Below, in pieces: positions 11,214 through 19,512 of a DNA stretch of 64,000 nt. Source of the stretch: Agromyces marinus (lineage in GTDB: Bacteria; Actinomycetota; Actinomycetes; Actinomycetales; Microbacteriaceae); the NCBI RefSeq assembly GCF_021442325.1, contig NZ_CP087879.1, positions 2,170,001 to 2,234,000 of the forward strand. The letters run 5' to 3'. Position 1 is the stretch's first letter. Each line of letters begins with the position of its first letter. The notes under the pieces were generated by a model. It worked only from the letters and a program-made list of their open reading frames with translations, ran no database searches and was not told where the DNA came from. The position numbers and the translations under genes were made by a program.

Positions 11214-12332
11214 TCAGTACGTCGCGGCGGTGCTGAACGACACCAGCGCGCCGCGCAGCATCTCGAGCGTGTGATCCTCGAGCGCCGCGTGCACGCTGAG
11301 GCGGACCGTGCTCAGGCGCGTCGTCGCGGTCACGCCGTGGTTGTGCAGCGACGCCGAGAGGACGGTCACGTGCTCGGGTTCGGGCTCGAGCACGACGATC
11401 CCGGCGCGCTCGCGCTCGTCGCGCGAGCTCGCAACGGGCACCGCGAATTCGTCGGCGAGGTCGATGACGCGGCTGACGTTCTCGGCCACGCGCGCATTGA
11501 CCGCCGGGACGCCGACCTCGGCGAGTTCCTCGAGCGACGCGGCGAACCGGGCCGCGGCGATCGGGTCGGGGTTCGACACGCGGAACGCCCGCGCCCCCGC
11601 GGCCGGCGGCGGCACCTCGTCCCACACCTCGTCGTCGGCGGTGCCGGTGAACCCGGAGAACACCGGGGTGAGCTGCTCCGCGGCGCGTTCCGAGAGCACC
11701 ATGACACCCGTCCCCCACCCGGCGCGGCACCACTTCTGCCCGCCGGTGACGACGACGTCGGCGAGCTCCCACGGCGCGTCGACGACCCCGAAGCCCTGGA
11801 TGGCGTCGACGATGAGCATGCGATCGCCGATCACCTGCCGGATGCCCTCGAGGTCGCAGAGGTAGCCGGTGCGGCTGTCGACGAGGCTCACCGCGACCGC
11901 GGCGACGTTCGCCTCGAGTTGGCGCTTGATGCTGCCGGGCGTGACCTTGCCGTGGTCGGTCTCGAGCCAGGCGGGCTGCACGGAGTGCAGCGCCTCCTGC
12001 GCGCGGACCGCTGCGATCGGCACGCTCGGGAACTCGTGCGGCGAGAGCAGCACCGTGCCGGTCAGGCCGAACATCGCGTGCATGAGCCCGGTCGTGGTGT
12101 TGGGGATCGCGACGATGCGCTCGTCGGGCGTGCCCGTGAGCGCGGATGCCGCGGCGCGCAGGCGCGCGTCCTGTTCGCCGAACACGTCGACGCTGGAGTG
12201 CCGGGCGCGCTCGAGCACTTGCGTGAGTGCGAGCGTCTCCTCGGCCGCGACCCGCGAGAGCGGGCCGACGCGGGCGTAGTCGAGGTAGCCGGGCTCCTCG
12301 GTGAATCCGGCGAGGTAGTCGTCCATGCTCAC
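11214..12332 (-). CDS. Aminotransferase class V-fold PLP enzyme
   Basis: The 372-residue protein belongs to the fold type I, class V aminotransferase group. Predicted PLP residues are Asp176 in LIVDAIQGFG and the Schiff-base lysine 200 in VTGGQKWCRAG. It resembles selenocysteine lyase, kynureninase or isopenicillin-epimerase-type proteins, but nothing fixes the substrate. The GTG at 12332 is preferred to an ATG at 12326 because GAAGGGGG is 8 bases before the GTG. Its upstream neighbour uppS is 62 bases away on the same strand. I cannot assign a pathway. Confidence 0.82.
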   Translation of the reverse strand: MSMDDYLAGFTEEPGYLDYARVGPLSRVAAEETLALTQVLERARHSSVDVFGEQDARLRAAASALTGTPDERIVAIPNTTTGLMHAMFGLTGTVLLSPHEFPSVPIAAVRAQEALHSVQPAWLETDHGKVTPGSIKRQLEANVAAVAVSLVDSRTGYLCDLEGIRQVIGDRMLIVDAIQGFGVVDAPWELADVVVTGGQKWCRAGWGTGVMVLSERAAEQLTPVFSGFTGTADDEVWDEVPPPAAGARAFRVSNPDPIAAARFAASLEELAEVGVPAVNARVAENVSRVIDLADEFAVPVASSRDERERAGIVVLEPEPEHVTVLSASLHNHGVTATTRLSTVRLSVHAALEDHTLEMLRGALVSFSTAATY

Positions 12333-12394
12333 GTGATGTCGCCCCCTTCTGACGAGGCTCAATAGTGGCAGATCCGCACCGCCGAGCGGTGCGG

Positions 12395-13180
12395 TCAGCT
12401 GCCGAAGCGGCGATTGCGTCTGGTGTAGTCGCGGATGGCGCGGAGGAAGTCGACCTCGCGGAGGTCGGGTCCGAGCGCCTCGACGAAGTAGAACTCGCTG
12501 TGCGCGGCCTGCCACAGCATGAAGTCGCTGAGTCGCTGTTCGCCCGAGGTGCGGATGACGAGGTCGGGGTCGGGCTGGCCGCCGGTGTAGAGGTGCTCGC
12601 CGATGAGTTCGGGGGTGAGCGATTCGGCCAGGTCCTCGAGGCTGCGCCCCTCGGCGTGGTGGGATGCCACGATCGAGCGCATCGCGTCCGTGATCTCGCG
12701 GCGCCCGCCGTAGCCGACGGCGAGGTTGACGTGCAGCCCGCGCTTGCCGACGGTGCGGTGCTCGGCCGCGTCGAGCGCGGCGACGAGCGGCTCGGGCAGG
12801 CCCGCGTCGGAGCCGACGTGCTGCACGCGCCAGTCGCGGTAGTGGCTGAGCTCCTCCGCGAGTTCGGCGATGATCTCGATGAGGTCGGCGAGTTCGGCGG
12901 AGGTGCGGCTCGTGAGGTTGTCGCTCGAGAGCAGGTAGAGCGTGACGACCGAGATGCCGAGGTCGTCGCACCACTCGAGGAACTCGCGCATCTTCGCCGC
13001 GCCCGCACGGTGGCCGTGCGCCGCGGAGTCGAATCCGAGTTGCTTCGCCCAACGCCGGTTGCCGTCGATGATCATCGCGACGTGTCGTGGAAGTTCCGCC
13101 TGGTCGAGTTCCCGGCGGAGCCGGTTCTGGTAGAGCCGATAGAGGAGGCTGCGACCCAGGCGCTGATCGCTCGTCTGCAC
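12395..13180 (-). CDS. uppS: Isoprenyl transferase (undecaprenyl diphosphate synthase family)
   Basis: Cis-prenyltransferase that extends farnesyl or geranyl diphosphate with IPP to make the lipid carrier for cell-wall synthesis. The 261-residue protein has the signature HVAMIIDGNRRWAK with the catalytic Asp, GHRAGAAKM, SSDNLTSRT, and DPDLVIRTSGEQRLSDFMLWQ near the C-terminus. Chain length (C50, C55 or shorter) cannot be told from sequence. The GTG start is leaderless, 6 bases after TAGCGT. It is divergent from the HlyIII-like gene, the same pairing as Rv1085c/Rv1086 in M. tuberculosis. Confidence 0.94.
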   Translation of the reverse strand: MQTSDQRLGRSLLYRLYQNRLRRELDQAELPRHVAMIIDGNRRWAKQLGFDSAAHGHRAGAAKMREFLEWCDDLGISVVTLYLLSSDNLTSRTSAELADLIEIIAELAEELSHYRDWRVQHVGSDAGLPEPLVAALDAAEHRTVGKRGLHVNLAVGYGGRREITDAMRSIVASHHAEGRSLEDLAESLTPELIGEHLYTGGQPDPDLVIRTSGEQRLSDFMLWQAAHSEFYFVEALGPDLREVDFLRAIRDYTRRNRRFGS

Positions 13181-13186
13181 CCGACC

Positions 13187-13192
13187 ACGCTA
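13187..13192 (-). promoter_or_regulatory. Leaderless -10 box for uppS
   Basis: TAGCGT, then 6 bases, then the GTG start. Confidence 0.6.
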
Positions 13193-13240
13193 CTCCCCCG
13201 CGCGGGCGATGGCTCACAGCCGCCCGTGATCGGCCGGACC

Positions 13241-13246
13241 TACAGT
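13241..13246 (+). promoter_or_regulatory. Leaderless -10 box for the HlyIII-like gene
   Basis: TACAGT, then 6 bases, then ATG at 13253. It lies about 50 bases from the divergent uppS box. Confidence 0.6.
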
Positions 13247-13252
13247 GTGAGC

Positions 13253-14050
13253 ATGACCCAGCGCGAACCCGAGGACGTCGCAGAGCACCTGCACCGTCCG
13301 GTCTCAGAACTCGATCGCGCCGACGCCGCGGTCGCCGCCGACGAACGGCGCGACCCGGGGCTGCCGAACCTGCCCCTCATCGATGCGTCTCCCGAGCATC
13401 CCGGAGACCTGAAGCCCACCTGGCGCGGCTGGATCCACGCGGGCACGTTCCCGGTCACGATCGTCGCCGGGATCGTGCTCATCGTCCTGGCCGACGGCGC
13501 CGCCGCGAAGTGGGCGTCGGCGGTTTTCACCCTGACCTCGATGCTCCTGTTCGGCAACTCCGCGCTGTACCACCGCTTCGACTGGAAGCCGCGGACCAAG
13601 GTCGTCCTCAAGCGGATCGACCACGCGAACATCTTCCTGCTGATCGCGGGTACGTACACGCCGCTGTCGATCCTCGCGCTGCCGCCCGAGAAGGGCCTGG
13701 TCCTGCTCGCGATCGTGTGGGGCGGCGCCCTGCTCGGCATCGCGTTCCGCGTGTTCTGGATCACCGCGCCGCGATGGCTGTACGTCCCGATCTACCTGCT
13801 GCTCGGCTGGGCGGCCGTGATGTACCTCGGCGACCTGCTCGCGGCGAGCGTGGCCATGATGGTGCTCGTGATCGTCGGCGGGCTGCTGTACACGGTCGGA
13901 GCGATCGTCTACGGGCTGAAGAGGCCCAACCCGTGGCCGGGCCACTTCGGCTTCCACGAGATCTTCCACGTGTGCACCGTGCTGGCGTTCATGTGCCACT
14001 GGAGCGCGACGTTGATCATCGCGATGAACCCCGCCTTCCACGGCGGCTGA
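13253..14050 (+). CDS. HlyIII / PAQR family membrane protein
   Basis: The 265-residue protein has a hydrophilic N-terminus (1-60) and seven predicted membrane helices. The family metal-site motifs are present: SALYHRFDW, DHANIFLLIAGTYTP and a C-terminal GHFGFHEIFHVCTVLAFMCHW, in which the histidines are predicted zinc ligands. PAQR-type hydrolases or receptors are the relatives. Haemolysin activity of this group is doubtful, and the true role here is unknown. The extended N-terminus is longer than in E. coli YqfA. The promoter is leaderless. It ends 24 bases from the convergent small membrane gene. Confidence 0.88.
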   Translation: MTQREPEDVAEHLHRPVSELDRADAAVAADERRDPGLPNLPLIDASPEHPGDLKPTWRGWIHAGTFPVTIVAGIVLIVLADGAAAKWASAVFTLTSMLLFGNSALYHRFDWKPRTKVVLKRIDHANIFLLIAGTYTPLSILALPPEKGLVLLAIVWGGALLGIAFRVFWITAPRWLYVPIYLLLGWAAVMYLGDLLAASVAMMVLVIVGGLLYTVGAIVYGLKRPNPWPGHFGFHEIFHVCTVLAFMCHWSATLIIAMNPAFHGG

Positions 14051-14073
14051 CCCGCCGCCGAGGTGGGCGAGCC

Positions 14074-14412
14074 TCAGCCCGCGCGATCCTCCCGCGGCCC
14101 GGAGCCGTCATCGGGCGTCCCGGCGGGCTCGGCCCGCCCGGCGTCCTCGGCCCGCCCGGCGGGACCGGTGTCCTCGGCCCGATCGGCGTCCTCGACCCGC
14201 TCGGCATCCTCCGCGGCCAGGCGCTCCTGCGCCTCGGCCCGGTAGTTGACCCGGCGGATGCGACGGACCATGTCGAGCACGAGCAGCAGCACTCCGCCCA
14301 TGACGAGGATCGTGACGAGGAAGCCGATGACGCCCGGAGTCACGTCGTTCGGGTCGAACTCCTCCTCGGCGGCGGCGACGAAGGTCAGGACCGACGCGAG
14401 CGCGGGGGTCAT
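14074..14412 (-). CDS. Small single-pass membrane protein with acidic repeat tail
   Basis: Unknown function, 112 residues. A short N-terminal segment is followed by one strong membrane helix (about 28-50, GVIGFLVTILVMGGVLLLVLD), a basic patch MVRRIRRVNYR, and a low-complexity tail of repeated RAED/DRAED/GRAE units. Position between DUF4307 and the HlyIII-like gene matches the small membrane protein Rv1083 of M. tuberculosis, so it may be the counterpart; this is synteny inference. The ATG at 14412 has no clear ribosome-binding site. An 8-bp palindrome lies in the divergent gap with DUF4307. Confidence 0.72.
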   Translation of the reverse strand: MTPALASVLTFVAAAEEEFDPNDVTPGVIGFLVTILVMGGVLLLVLDMVRRIRRVNYRAEAQERLAAEDAERVEDADRAEDTGPAGRAEDAGRAEPAGTPDDGSGPREDRAG

Positions 14413-14478
14413 CGGCGGTCTCCGCGAAGGATGACGGCGGGCGCGACGAGCATCGGATTCCCTTCAGGGAGACGGGGT

Positions 14479-14498
14479 TAGGCTTGGGGTCAAGCCTA
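14479..14498. promoter_or_regulatory. Perfect 8-bp inverted repeat in divergent promoter region
   Basis: TAGGCTTG and CAAGCCTA flank a GGGT spacer. The right arm runs into TAGACG (14497-14502), a candidate -10 box for the DUF4307 gene, so a bound repressor would cover that promoter. A small hairpin is the alternative reading. Confidence 0.5.
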
Positions 14499-14523
14499 GA
14501 CGATCGAACCGGGAGGAGCCGGG

Positions 14524-15012
14524 GTGCGCCCACGCGAGCACGCCGATGCAGCGGCGGAGGACGCCGCGCTCGACGGGACCCCGCCGACCGGTGGCCGGGC
14601 CCACGACGCCCGCCCCGAGGCATCCGCCCTCGAGGGCCGGTACGGCCGCACTCCCGCACGCCGCCGCCGCGAGCGGTTCATCCTCTTCGGCGGGGCGATC
14701 GCGTTCGCGATCGTGCTCGTCTCGTGGGTGGTCTGGGCCGGCCTCGACGGAAGCCGGCCGCAGGTGCAGGCGACCGACCTCGGCCATCGCCTGCTCGACA
14801 CCCGCGCCGTCGAGGTCACCTGGCGCCTGTCGGTTCCGGCAGGCACCGGGACGGCGTGCGCGGTGCAGGCCCTCAACGAGGACTTCACCGTAGTGGGCTG
14901 GAAGGTCGTGGAGATCCCGGCATCCGAGCGCCCGCTCCGCACCTTCACCGAGACGGTGCGCACCGCGCAGGAGGCCAACACGGGTTTGGTCTCGAACTGC
15001 TGGGTCGACTAG
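14524..15012 (+). CDS. DUF4307 family single-pass membrane protein
   Basis: Unknown function, 162 residues. The N-terminus is disordered. GRYGRTP (about 39-45) is the family-type motif before a basic stretch. One membrane helix follows (about 54-73), then an extracytoplasmic domain with two cysteines (TACAVQAL and VSNCWVD) that could form a disulfide. The GTG start follows GGGAGGAG. DUF4307 genes precede greA in actinobacteria, as here. The probable greA promoter lies inside the last codons of this gene. Confidence 0.86.
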   Translation: MRPREHADAAAEDAALDGTPPTGGRAHDARPEASALEGRYGRTPARRRRERFILFGGAIAFAIVLVSWVVWAGLDGSRPQVQATDLGHRLLDTRAVEVTWRLSVPAGTGTACAVQALNEDFTVVGWKVVEIPASERPLRTFTETVRTAQEANTGLVSNCWVD

Positions 15013-15015
15013 AAT
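14986..15015 (+). promoter_or_regulatory. Probable greA promoter
   Basis: TTGGTC (14986-14991), an 18-base spacer, and TAGAAT (15010-15015) overlapping the DUF4307 stop codon. Transcription from near 15022 would give a leader of about 50 nt with a GGAG site before the greA ATG. This is one of the few promoters here with a recognisable -35. Confidence 0.6.
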
Positions 15016-15072
15016 GAGTGATTCGCCCTGGCAGCCGCCGGGGCGACACGTCTATCCACCGGAGTGTGCACC

Positions 15073-15564
15073 ATGGCGCAGGACGCCACCGTCACCTGGC
15101 TCACCCAGGAGGCCTACGATCGGCTGAACGCCGAGCTCGAGCACCTCTCCACCACCGGCCGTGACGAGATCGCGAAGCGCATCGAGGCCGCGCGTGAAGA
15201 GGGCGACCTCAAGGAGAACGGCGGTTACCACGCCGCGAAGGACGAGCAGGGCAAGCAGGAGGCCCGCATCCGCCAGCTCACCGACCTGCTGCGGCACGCC
15301 GAGGTCGGCGCCGCGCCCGCCTCGAGCGGCGTCGTCGAGCCCGGCACCGTCATCACCGCGATCGTCGCGGGCGACGAGGAGCGCTTCCTCATCGGCAGCC
15401 GCGAGATCGCCGGCGACTCCGAGCTCGACGTCTTCAGCGAGCAGTCGCCCCTCGGCGCGGCCATCATCGGCCTGAAGGTCGGCGACCGCGCGAGCTACAC
15501 CGCCCCGAACGGCCGCGAGATCGCCGTCGAGGTCACGGGCGTCGAGACCTGGTCCGGTCAGTGA
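15073..15564 (+). CDS. greA: Transcription elongation factor GreA
   Basis: Rescues backtracked RNA polymerase by stimulating cleavage of the transcript 3' end. The 163-residue protein has the N-terminal coiled coil with the acidic tip in AAREEGDLKENGGYHAAKDEQGKQEARI, then the C-terminal FKBP-like domain with VITAIVAGDEERFLIGS and SPLGAAIIGLKVGD. ATG at 15073 is chosen because GGAG lies 8 bases upstream. A GTG at 15064 would add three residues and overlap that site. A strong hairpin follows the stop codon. Confidence 0.95.
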   Translation: MAQDATVTWLTQEAYDRLNAELEHLSTTGRDEIAKRIEAAREEGDLKENGGYHAAKDEQGKQEARIRQLTDLLRHAEVGAAPASSGVVEPGTVITAIVAGDEERFLIGSREIAGDSELDVFSEQSPLGAAIIGLKVGDRASYTAPNGREIAVEVTGVETWSGQ

Positions 15565-15583
15565 CCGGTCGAGACCGAACGCG

Positions 15584-15607
15584 AACGGCCCCCTGAGCGG
15601 GGCCGTT
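15584..15607 (+). terminator. GC-rich hairpin after greA
   Basis: AACGGCCCC (15584-15592) pairs perfectly with GGGGCCGTT (15599-15607) around a 6-base loop. Only a short T-run follows. It lies between convergent greA and the threonine ammonia-lyase gene and may serve both. Confidence 0.65.
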
Positions 15608-15651
15608 CCGCGTTTCGGGGCGGCGGGGGCGTAGCGGATGCCGCGACCGCG

Positions 15652-16944
15652 TCACTCCTCGATGATCTGGGGTTCGTAGCCCGCGCGGCGCAGGACCTCG
15701 ACGACCTCGGCCCGGTGGGCGGGCCCCCGGGTCTCGACCGACAGCTCGAGTGCGACCTCGGAGATCTGCATGCCCGCGCCGTGGCGCGTGTGCAGGACCT
15801 CGACGACGTTCGCCTTCGCCTCGGCGAGCAGTTCGGAGATGCGCGCGAGCTGGCCCGGCCGGTCGGGCAGGCCGATGCGGAGCGTCAGGTACCGGTCGGA
15901 TGCCGCGAGGCCGTGCGCGATGACGCGCTGCATGAGCAGCGGGTCGATGTTGCCGCCCGACAGCACGACGACGACCGGGCCGTCGGCTTCGACCTTGCCG
16001 GTCATGAGTGCGGCGACGCCGACCGCGCCCGCGGGCTCGACGACGAGCTTCGCACGCTCGAGCAGGACGAGCAGCGCCCTGGCGATGTCATCCTCGGTCA
16101 CGGTGACGACCTCGTCGACGCTCTCGCGGATGATCTCGAGGTTGAGCTCGCCCGGCCGGTACACGGCGATGCCGTCGGCGATCGTGGGCACGACCGGCAC
16201 CGTGACGGCCTCGCCGAGCGCGAGCGAGGGCACGTAGGGCGCGGCGTTCTCGGCCTGCACGCCGATCACGCGGATCGACCTGCCGAGGGCCGCGGCCTTC
16301 TGCTTCATGGCGCTGGCCACGCCCGATGCGAGGCCGCCGCCGCCGATGGGCACGACGACGGTCGTGGCATCCGGTGCCTGCTCGAGGATCTCGAGGCCCA
16401 GTGTGCCCTGCCCGGCGACGACGTCGGCGTGGTCGAACGGCGGGATGATGGTCGCGCCCGTCTCGTCGGCGAACCGCGCGGCGGCCTCGAGCGTCTCGCC
16501 GATGGTCTCGCCGCTGAGCACGACGTCGGCTCCGTAGTCGCGGGTGGCCTCGAGCTTGGGCAGCGCGACGCCGACGGGCATGAAAATGGTCGCGCGGATG
16601 CCGAGTTCGCGGGCCGCGTAGGCGACGCCCTGGGCGTGGTTGCCGGCGGATGCCGCGACGACCCCGCGTGCGCGTTCGCCGGCCGAGAGCGCGGAGAGCC
16701 GGTTGAACGCGCCGCGCAGCTTGTACGACCCCGTGCGCTGGAGGTTCTCGCACTTGAGGTGGACGGGCGCGCCGATGAGCCGCCCGAGGTGGCGGGAGGT
16801 CTCCATCGGGGTGCGTCTGGCGACGGGGGCGACGGTGCGCTGGGCGTGCTCGAAGTCCGCGAGCGTCGGGCCGGGGATGACGGCGGCCTCAGGTGGCGCG
16901 GGCTGTGCGATCGGCTGCGCGGTCGTCTCGGGGGCGTGGTTCAT
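15652..16944 (-). CDS. ilvA: Threonine ammonia-lyase with C-terminal ACT domain
   Basis: PLP enzyme converting L-threonine to 2-oxobutanoate and ammonia, feeding isoleucine synthesis. The 430-residue protein has the Schiff-base lysine 75 in RTGSYKLRGAF, the SAGNHAQGVA substrate loop, the PLP-phosphate loop PIGGGGLASG, and a single ACT domain (about 350-425, LTLRIGLPDRPGQLARI). The length and single ACT domain differ from the two-module enterobacterial IlvA, so feedback behaviour may differ. The ATG is one base after the stop of the AI-2E-type transporter gene, so the two are co-transcribed. Confidence 0.9.
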   Translation of the reverse strand: MNHAPETTAQPIAQPAPPEAAVIPGPTLADFEHAQRTVAPVARRTPMETSRHLGRLIGAPVHLKCENLQRTGSYKLRGAFNRLSALSAGERARGVVAASAGNHAQGVAYAARELGIRATIFMPVGVALPKLEATRDYGADVVLSGETIGETLEAAARFADETGATIIPPFDHADVVAGQGTLGLEILEQAPDATTVVVPIGGGGLASGVASAMKQKAAALGRSIRVIGVQAENAAPYVPSLALGEAVTVPVVPTIADGIAVYRPGELNLEIIRESVDEVVTVTEDDIARALLVLLERAKLVVEPAGAVGVAALMTGKVEADGPVVVVLSGGNIDPLLMQRVIAHGLAASDRYLTLRIGLPDRPGQLARISELLAEAKANVVEVLHTRHGAGMQISEVALELSVETRGPAHRAEVVEVLRRAGYEPQIIEE

Positions 16945-16945
16945 G

Positions 16946-18163
16946 TCACCGTCCGTATCCGGGTTTCTGCGGCACCGTCCGCCAGAGCGGCGACCGGGTG
17001 AGTTCGGGTGGGTCGTCGCCCTTCCACCTGCCGCTGGCGATGTAGAGGATGATGACGTTGCCGACCGCTGCGACGGGGACGGCGAACAGGGCTCCGGGGA
17101 TGCCAGCCAGCAGCGACCCGGTCGCGACGGCGATGACGACGCCGAGCGGGTGCACCTTGACCGCCGTGCCCATCACGAGCGGCTGCAGCACGTGGCCCTC
17201 GACCTGCTGGACGAGCAGCACGACGCCGAGCATCGCGAGTGCGATGCCCCAGCCCTCGTAGACGAGCGCGACGAAGACGGCGAGCGCGCCCGTGACGACG
17301 GCGCCGACGATCGGGATGAACGAGCCGAGGAAGACGAGCACCGCGATCGGGATCGCGAGCGGAACCCCGAGCAGCAGTGCGCCCGCGCCGATGCCGATGG
17401 CGTCGATCGCCGCGACGAAGATCTGCACCCGGACGAAGTTCTCGAGGGTCGCCCAGCCGGCCCGGCCCGCACCGTCGACCGCGGCGCGGGCACGGCGCGG
17501 GAAGATGCCGACGACCCAGGCCCAGATGCCGCGGCCGTCGATGAGGATGAAGAGCGTCGCGAACAGCGCGAGCAGCAGGCCCGCGAGGAAGTGCCCGATC
17601 GTGGAGCTGACCGAGAGCGCGCCCGAGAGCAGCACGTCGCTCTCGCTCTGCACGACCTGGACGATCTGCGCGACGAACGCGTCGATCTGGTCCGACGTGA
17701 CGTGCAGCGGACCCTCGAGCAGCCACTCGCGGAAACCGTCCCAGGCGATGACGGACTGCTCGGCGAGGTCGGCCGAACCGCGAACGATCTGCGAGATCCC
17801 GAGGGTGAGCAGGCCCCCGACCACGGCGAGCGTCGCGACCATGGCGGCGGTGACCGCGAGCCACCTCGGCCAGCCGTGACGCTGGAGCCAGCGCGAGAAC
17901 GGCACGAGCAGGGCCGACAGGAGCACCGCGACGAGGACGGGGATGATGACGAGCCGGAGCTGGATGACGAGGAACACGACGACAGCGAGCACGCCGCCGA
18001 CCAGCAGGATCCGCCACGACCATGCCGCGGCCAGGCGCATGCCGTAGGGCACGGACTCCGCGGCATCCCGCACCGGCTCGGCCGGTCGTTCGGGCCGTTC
18101 GGACGCGTCCGATCTGCGCGCGCGTCTCCGGAACGCCCGCGAGGTCCCCTTCGCCTCCGTCAC
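16946..18163 (-). CDS. AI-2E family transporter (PerM-like)
   Basis: Polytopic membrane protein, 405 residues. The N-terminus is basic, then hydrophobic helices run through about 45-385. A pore-like GSFIPIVGAVVTGALAVFVAL and a C-terminal QQVEGHVLQPLVMG stretch are typical of the AI-2E/PerM/YtvI family. Members move diverse small solutes or ions, and autoinducer export is not implied. GTG start, leaderless after TAGACT. It is followed one base later by ilvA, which suggests but does not prove a link with amino-acid metabolism. Confidence 0.88.
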   Translation of the reverse strand: MTEAKGTSRAFRRRARRSDASERPERPAEPVRDAAESVPYGMRLAAAWSWRILLVGGVLAVVVFLVIQLRLVIIPVLVAVLLSALLVPFSRWLQRHGWPRWLAVTAAMVATLAVVGGLLTLGISQIVRGSADLAEQSVIAWDGFREWLLEGPLHVTSDQIDAFVAQIVQVVQSESDVLLSGALSVSSTIGHFLAGLLLALFATLFILIDGRGIWAWVVGIFPRRARAAVDGAGRAGWATLENFVRVQIFVAAIDAIGIGAGALLLGVPLAIPIAVLVFLGSFIPIVGAVVTGALAVFVALVYEGWGIALAMLGVVLLVQQVEGHVLQPLVMGTAVKVHPLGVVIAVATGSLLAGIPGALFAVPVAAVGNVIILYIASGRWKGDDPPELTRSPLWRTVPQKPGYGR

Positions 18164-18169
18164 CGTCTC

Positions 18170-18175
18170 AGTCTA
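18170..18175 (-). promoter_or_regulatory. Leaderless -10 box for the AI-2E-type transporter operon
   Basis: TAGACT, then 6 bases, then the GTG start at 18163. The only promoter seen for this gene and ilvA. Confidence 0.6.
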
Positions 18176-18221
18176 GGTCTGCGGGCATTCCCGCCCGGCC
18201 ATGCGTGTCGGCCGTGCGGAG

Positions 18222-18227
18222 TACGCT
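18222..18227 (+). promoter_or_regulatory. Leaderless -10 box for the YcaQ-type gene
   Basis: TACGCT, then 7 bases, then ATG at 18235. Confidence 0.55.
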
Positions 18228-18234
18228 CCGCATC

Positions 18235-19449
18235 ATGGTCGATCAGGTCTCCCCCGCCCTCGCGCGCCGCATCGCGCTCGCCGCGCAGGGCTTCGGGCGC
18301 GCGGCCCCCGCCGCGCCGGGCACGCGCGCGCTCACGGGCGTCGTCGACCGGCTCGGGCTGCTCCAGATCGACTCGGTCAACGTGTTCGAGCGCAGCCACT
18401 ACATTCCGGCGTTCAGCCGGATCGGCGCCTACGACCGTGCGCTGCTCGACCGGGTGGCGTGGGGCCGGCGCGGGCGGCTGGTCGAGTACTGGGCGCATCA
18501 GGCCGCGTTCATCCCCCGCGAGCTGTGGCCCCTGTTCGAGTTCCGTCGCGCCGCGTACCGCGCCGAGGGCGCCTCCGAGTGGGGCGGTTGGCTGGCAGAG
18601 AACCGCTCGCTCGCCGAGTGGCTGCGAGCCGAGCTGTCGACGAACGGCCCGATGCGTGCGAGCGAGATCGAGCACGATGCGAACGAACGGCGGGGGCCGT
18701 GGTGGGGGTGGTCGGCCGTCAAGCGGACCCTCGAGTGGATGTTCCGCACAGGCGAGGTCGTGTGCGTCGATCGCCGCCGCTTCGAGCGCGTCTACGCCCT
18801 CCCGGAACAGGGGCTCGAACCGCACCTGCTCGAGCACGGCCCGGCCGAAGCCGACTCGATCCGAGCCCTCGTCGAGCGGGCCGCAGCGGCGCTCGGCATC
18901 GCGACCGCTCCCGACCTGGCCGACTACTGGCGGATGACGCAGGCGCAGGTGCGTCCGGCGATCGCCGACCTCGTCGATGCCGGCACGCTCGTGCCCGTCG
19001 AGGTTCCCGGGTGGCGGACGGGCTCGCGGCCGAGCGCGGCGTGGGTGCACCGCGACGCGCGGCGTCCGAGGCGCGTCGAGGGCGTCTCACTGCTGTCCCC
19101 GTTCGACCCGGTGGTGTGGTTCCGGCCGCGCGCCGAGCGGCTGTTCGACTTCCACTACCGGATCGAGATCTACACGCCCGAGCCGCAGCGGCGGTACGGC
19201 TACTACTCGCTTCCGGTCCTCGTCGACGACCGCGTCGTCGCGCGCGTCGACCTCAAGAGCGACCGCTCGGCCCGCGTGCTGCGCGTGCAGTCCGCGTGGG
19301 CCGAGCCGGCGGCTCCGGCCGAGACCGCCGAACGCCTGGTCCCCGTGCTGCGCGAGGCGGCGGCGTGGCAGGGCCTCGACGAGATCACGGTCACGGGTCG
19401 GGGCGACCTGTCGGGCAGCATCGAGGGGGCGCTCCGGGCGGTCGCCTGA
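18235..19449 (+). CDS. YcaQ/AlkX-type winged-helix DNA glycosylase family protein
   Basis: The 404-residue protein matches the HTH_42 (YcaQ) family, whose characterised members excise damaged bases and unhook interstrand crosslinks. It shows LLQIDSVNVFERSHYIPAFSRIG with the QxD motif, VEYWAHQAAFIP, WWGWSAVKRTLEWMF and the C-terminal LLSPFDPVVWFR...FDFHYRIEIYTP...RRYGYYSLPVL. Activity on crosslinks is inferred from the family, and the exact lesion is unknown. It stands alone, divergent from the transporter gene, with a leaderless promoter. Confidence 0.88.
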   Translation: MVDQVSPALARRIALAAQGFGRAAPAAPGTRALTGVVDRLGLLQIDSVNVFERSHYIPAFSRIGAYDRALLDRVAWGRRGRLVEYWAHQAAFIPRELWPLFEFRRAAYRAEGASEWGGWLAENRSLAEWLRAELSTNGPMRASEIEHDANERRGPWWGWSAVKRTLEWMFRTGEVVCVDRRRFERVYALPEQGLEPHLLEHGPAEADSIRALVERAAAALGIATAPDLADYWRMTQAQVRPAIADLVDAGTLVPVEVPGWRTGSRPSAAWVHRDARRPRRVEGVSLLSPFDPVVWFRPRAERLFDFHYRIEIYTPEPQRRYGYYSLPVLVDDRVVARVDLKSDRSARVLRVQSAWAEPAAPAETAERLVPVLREAAAWQGLDEITVTGRGDLSGSIEGALRAVA

Positions 19450-19512
19450 GCCTCCTGCGCATGCGCCGGTGCCGAGCGCCGGCCGCGCGAGCGGCGCCGT
19501 GCGCGCCGCGGC

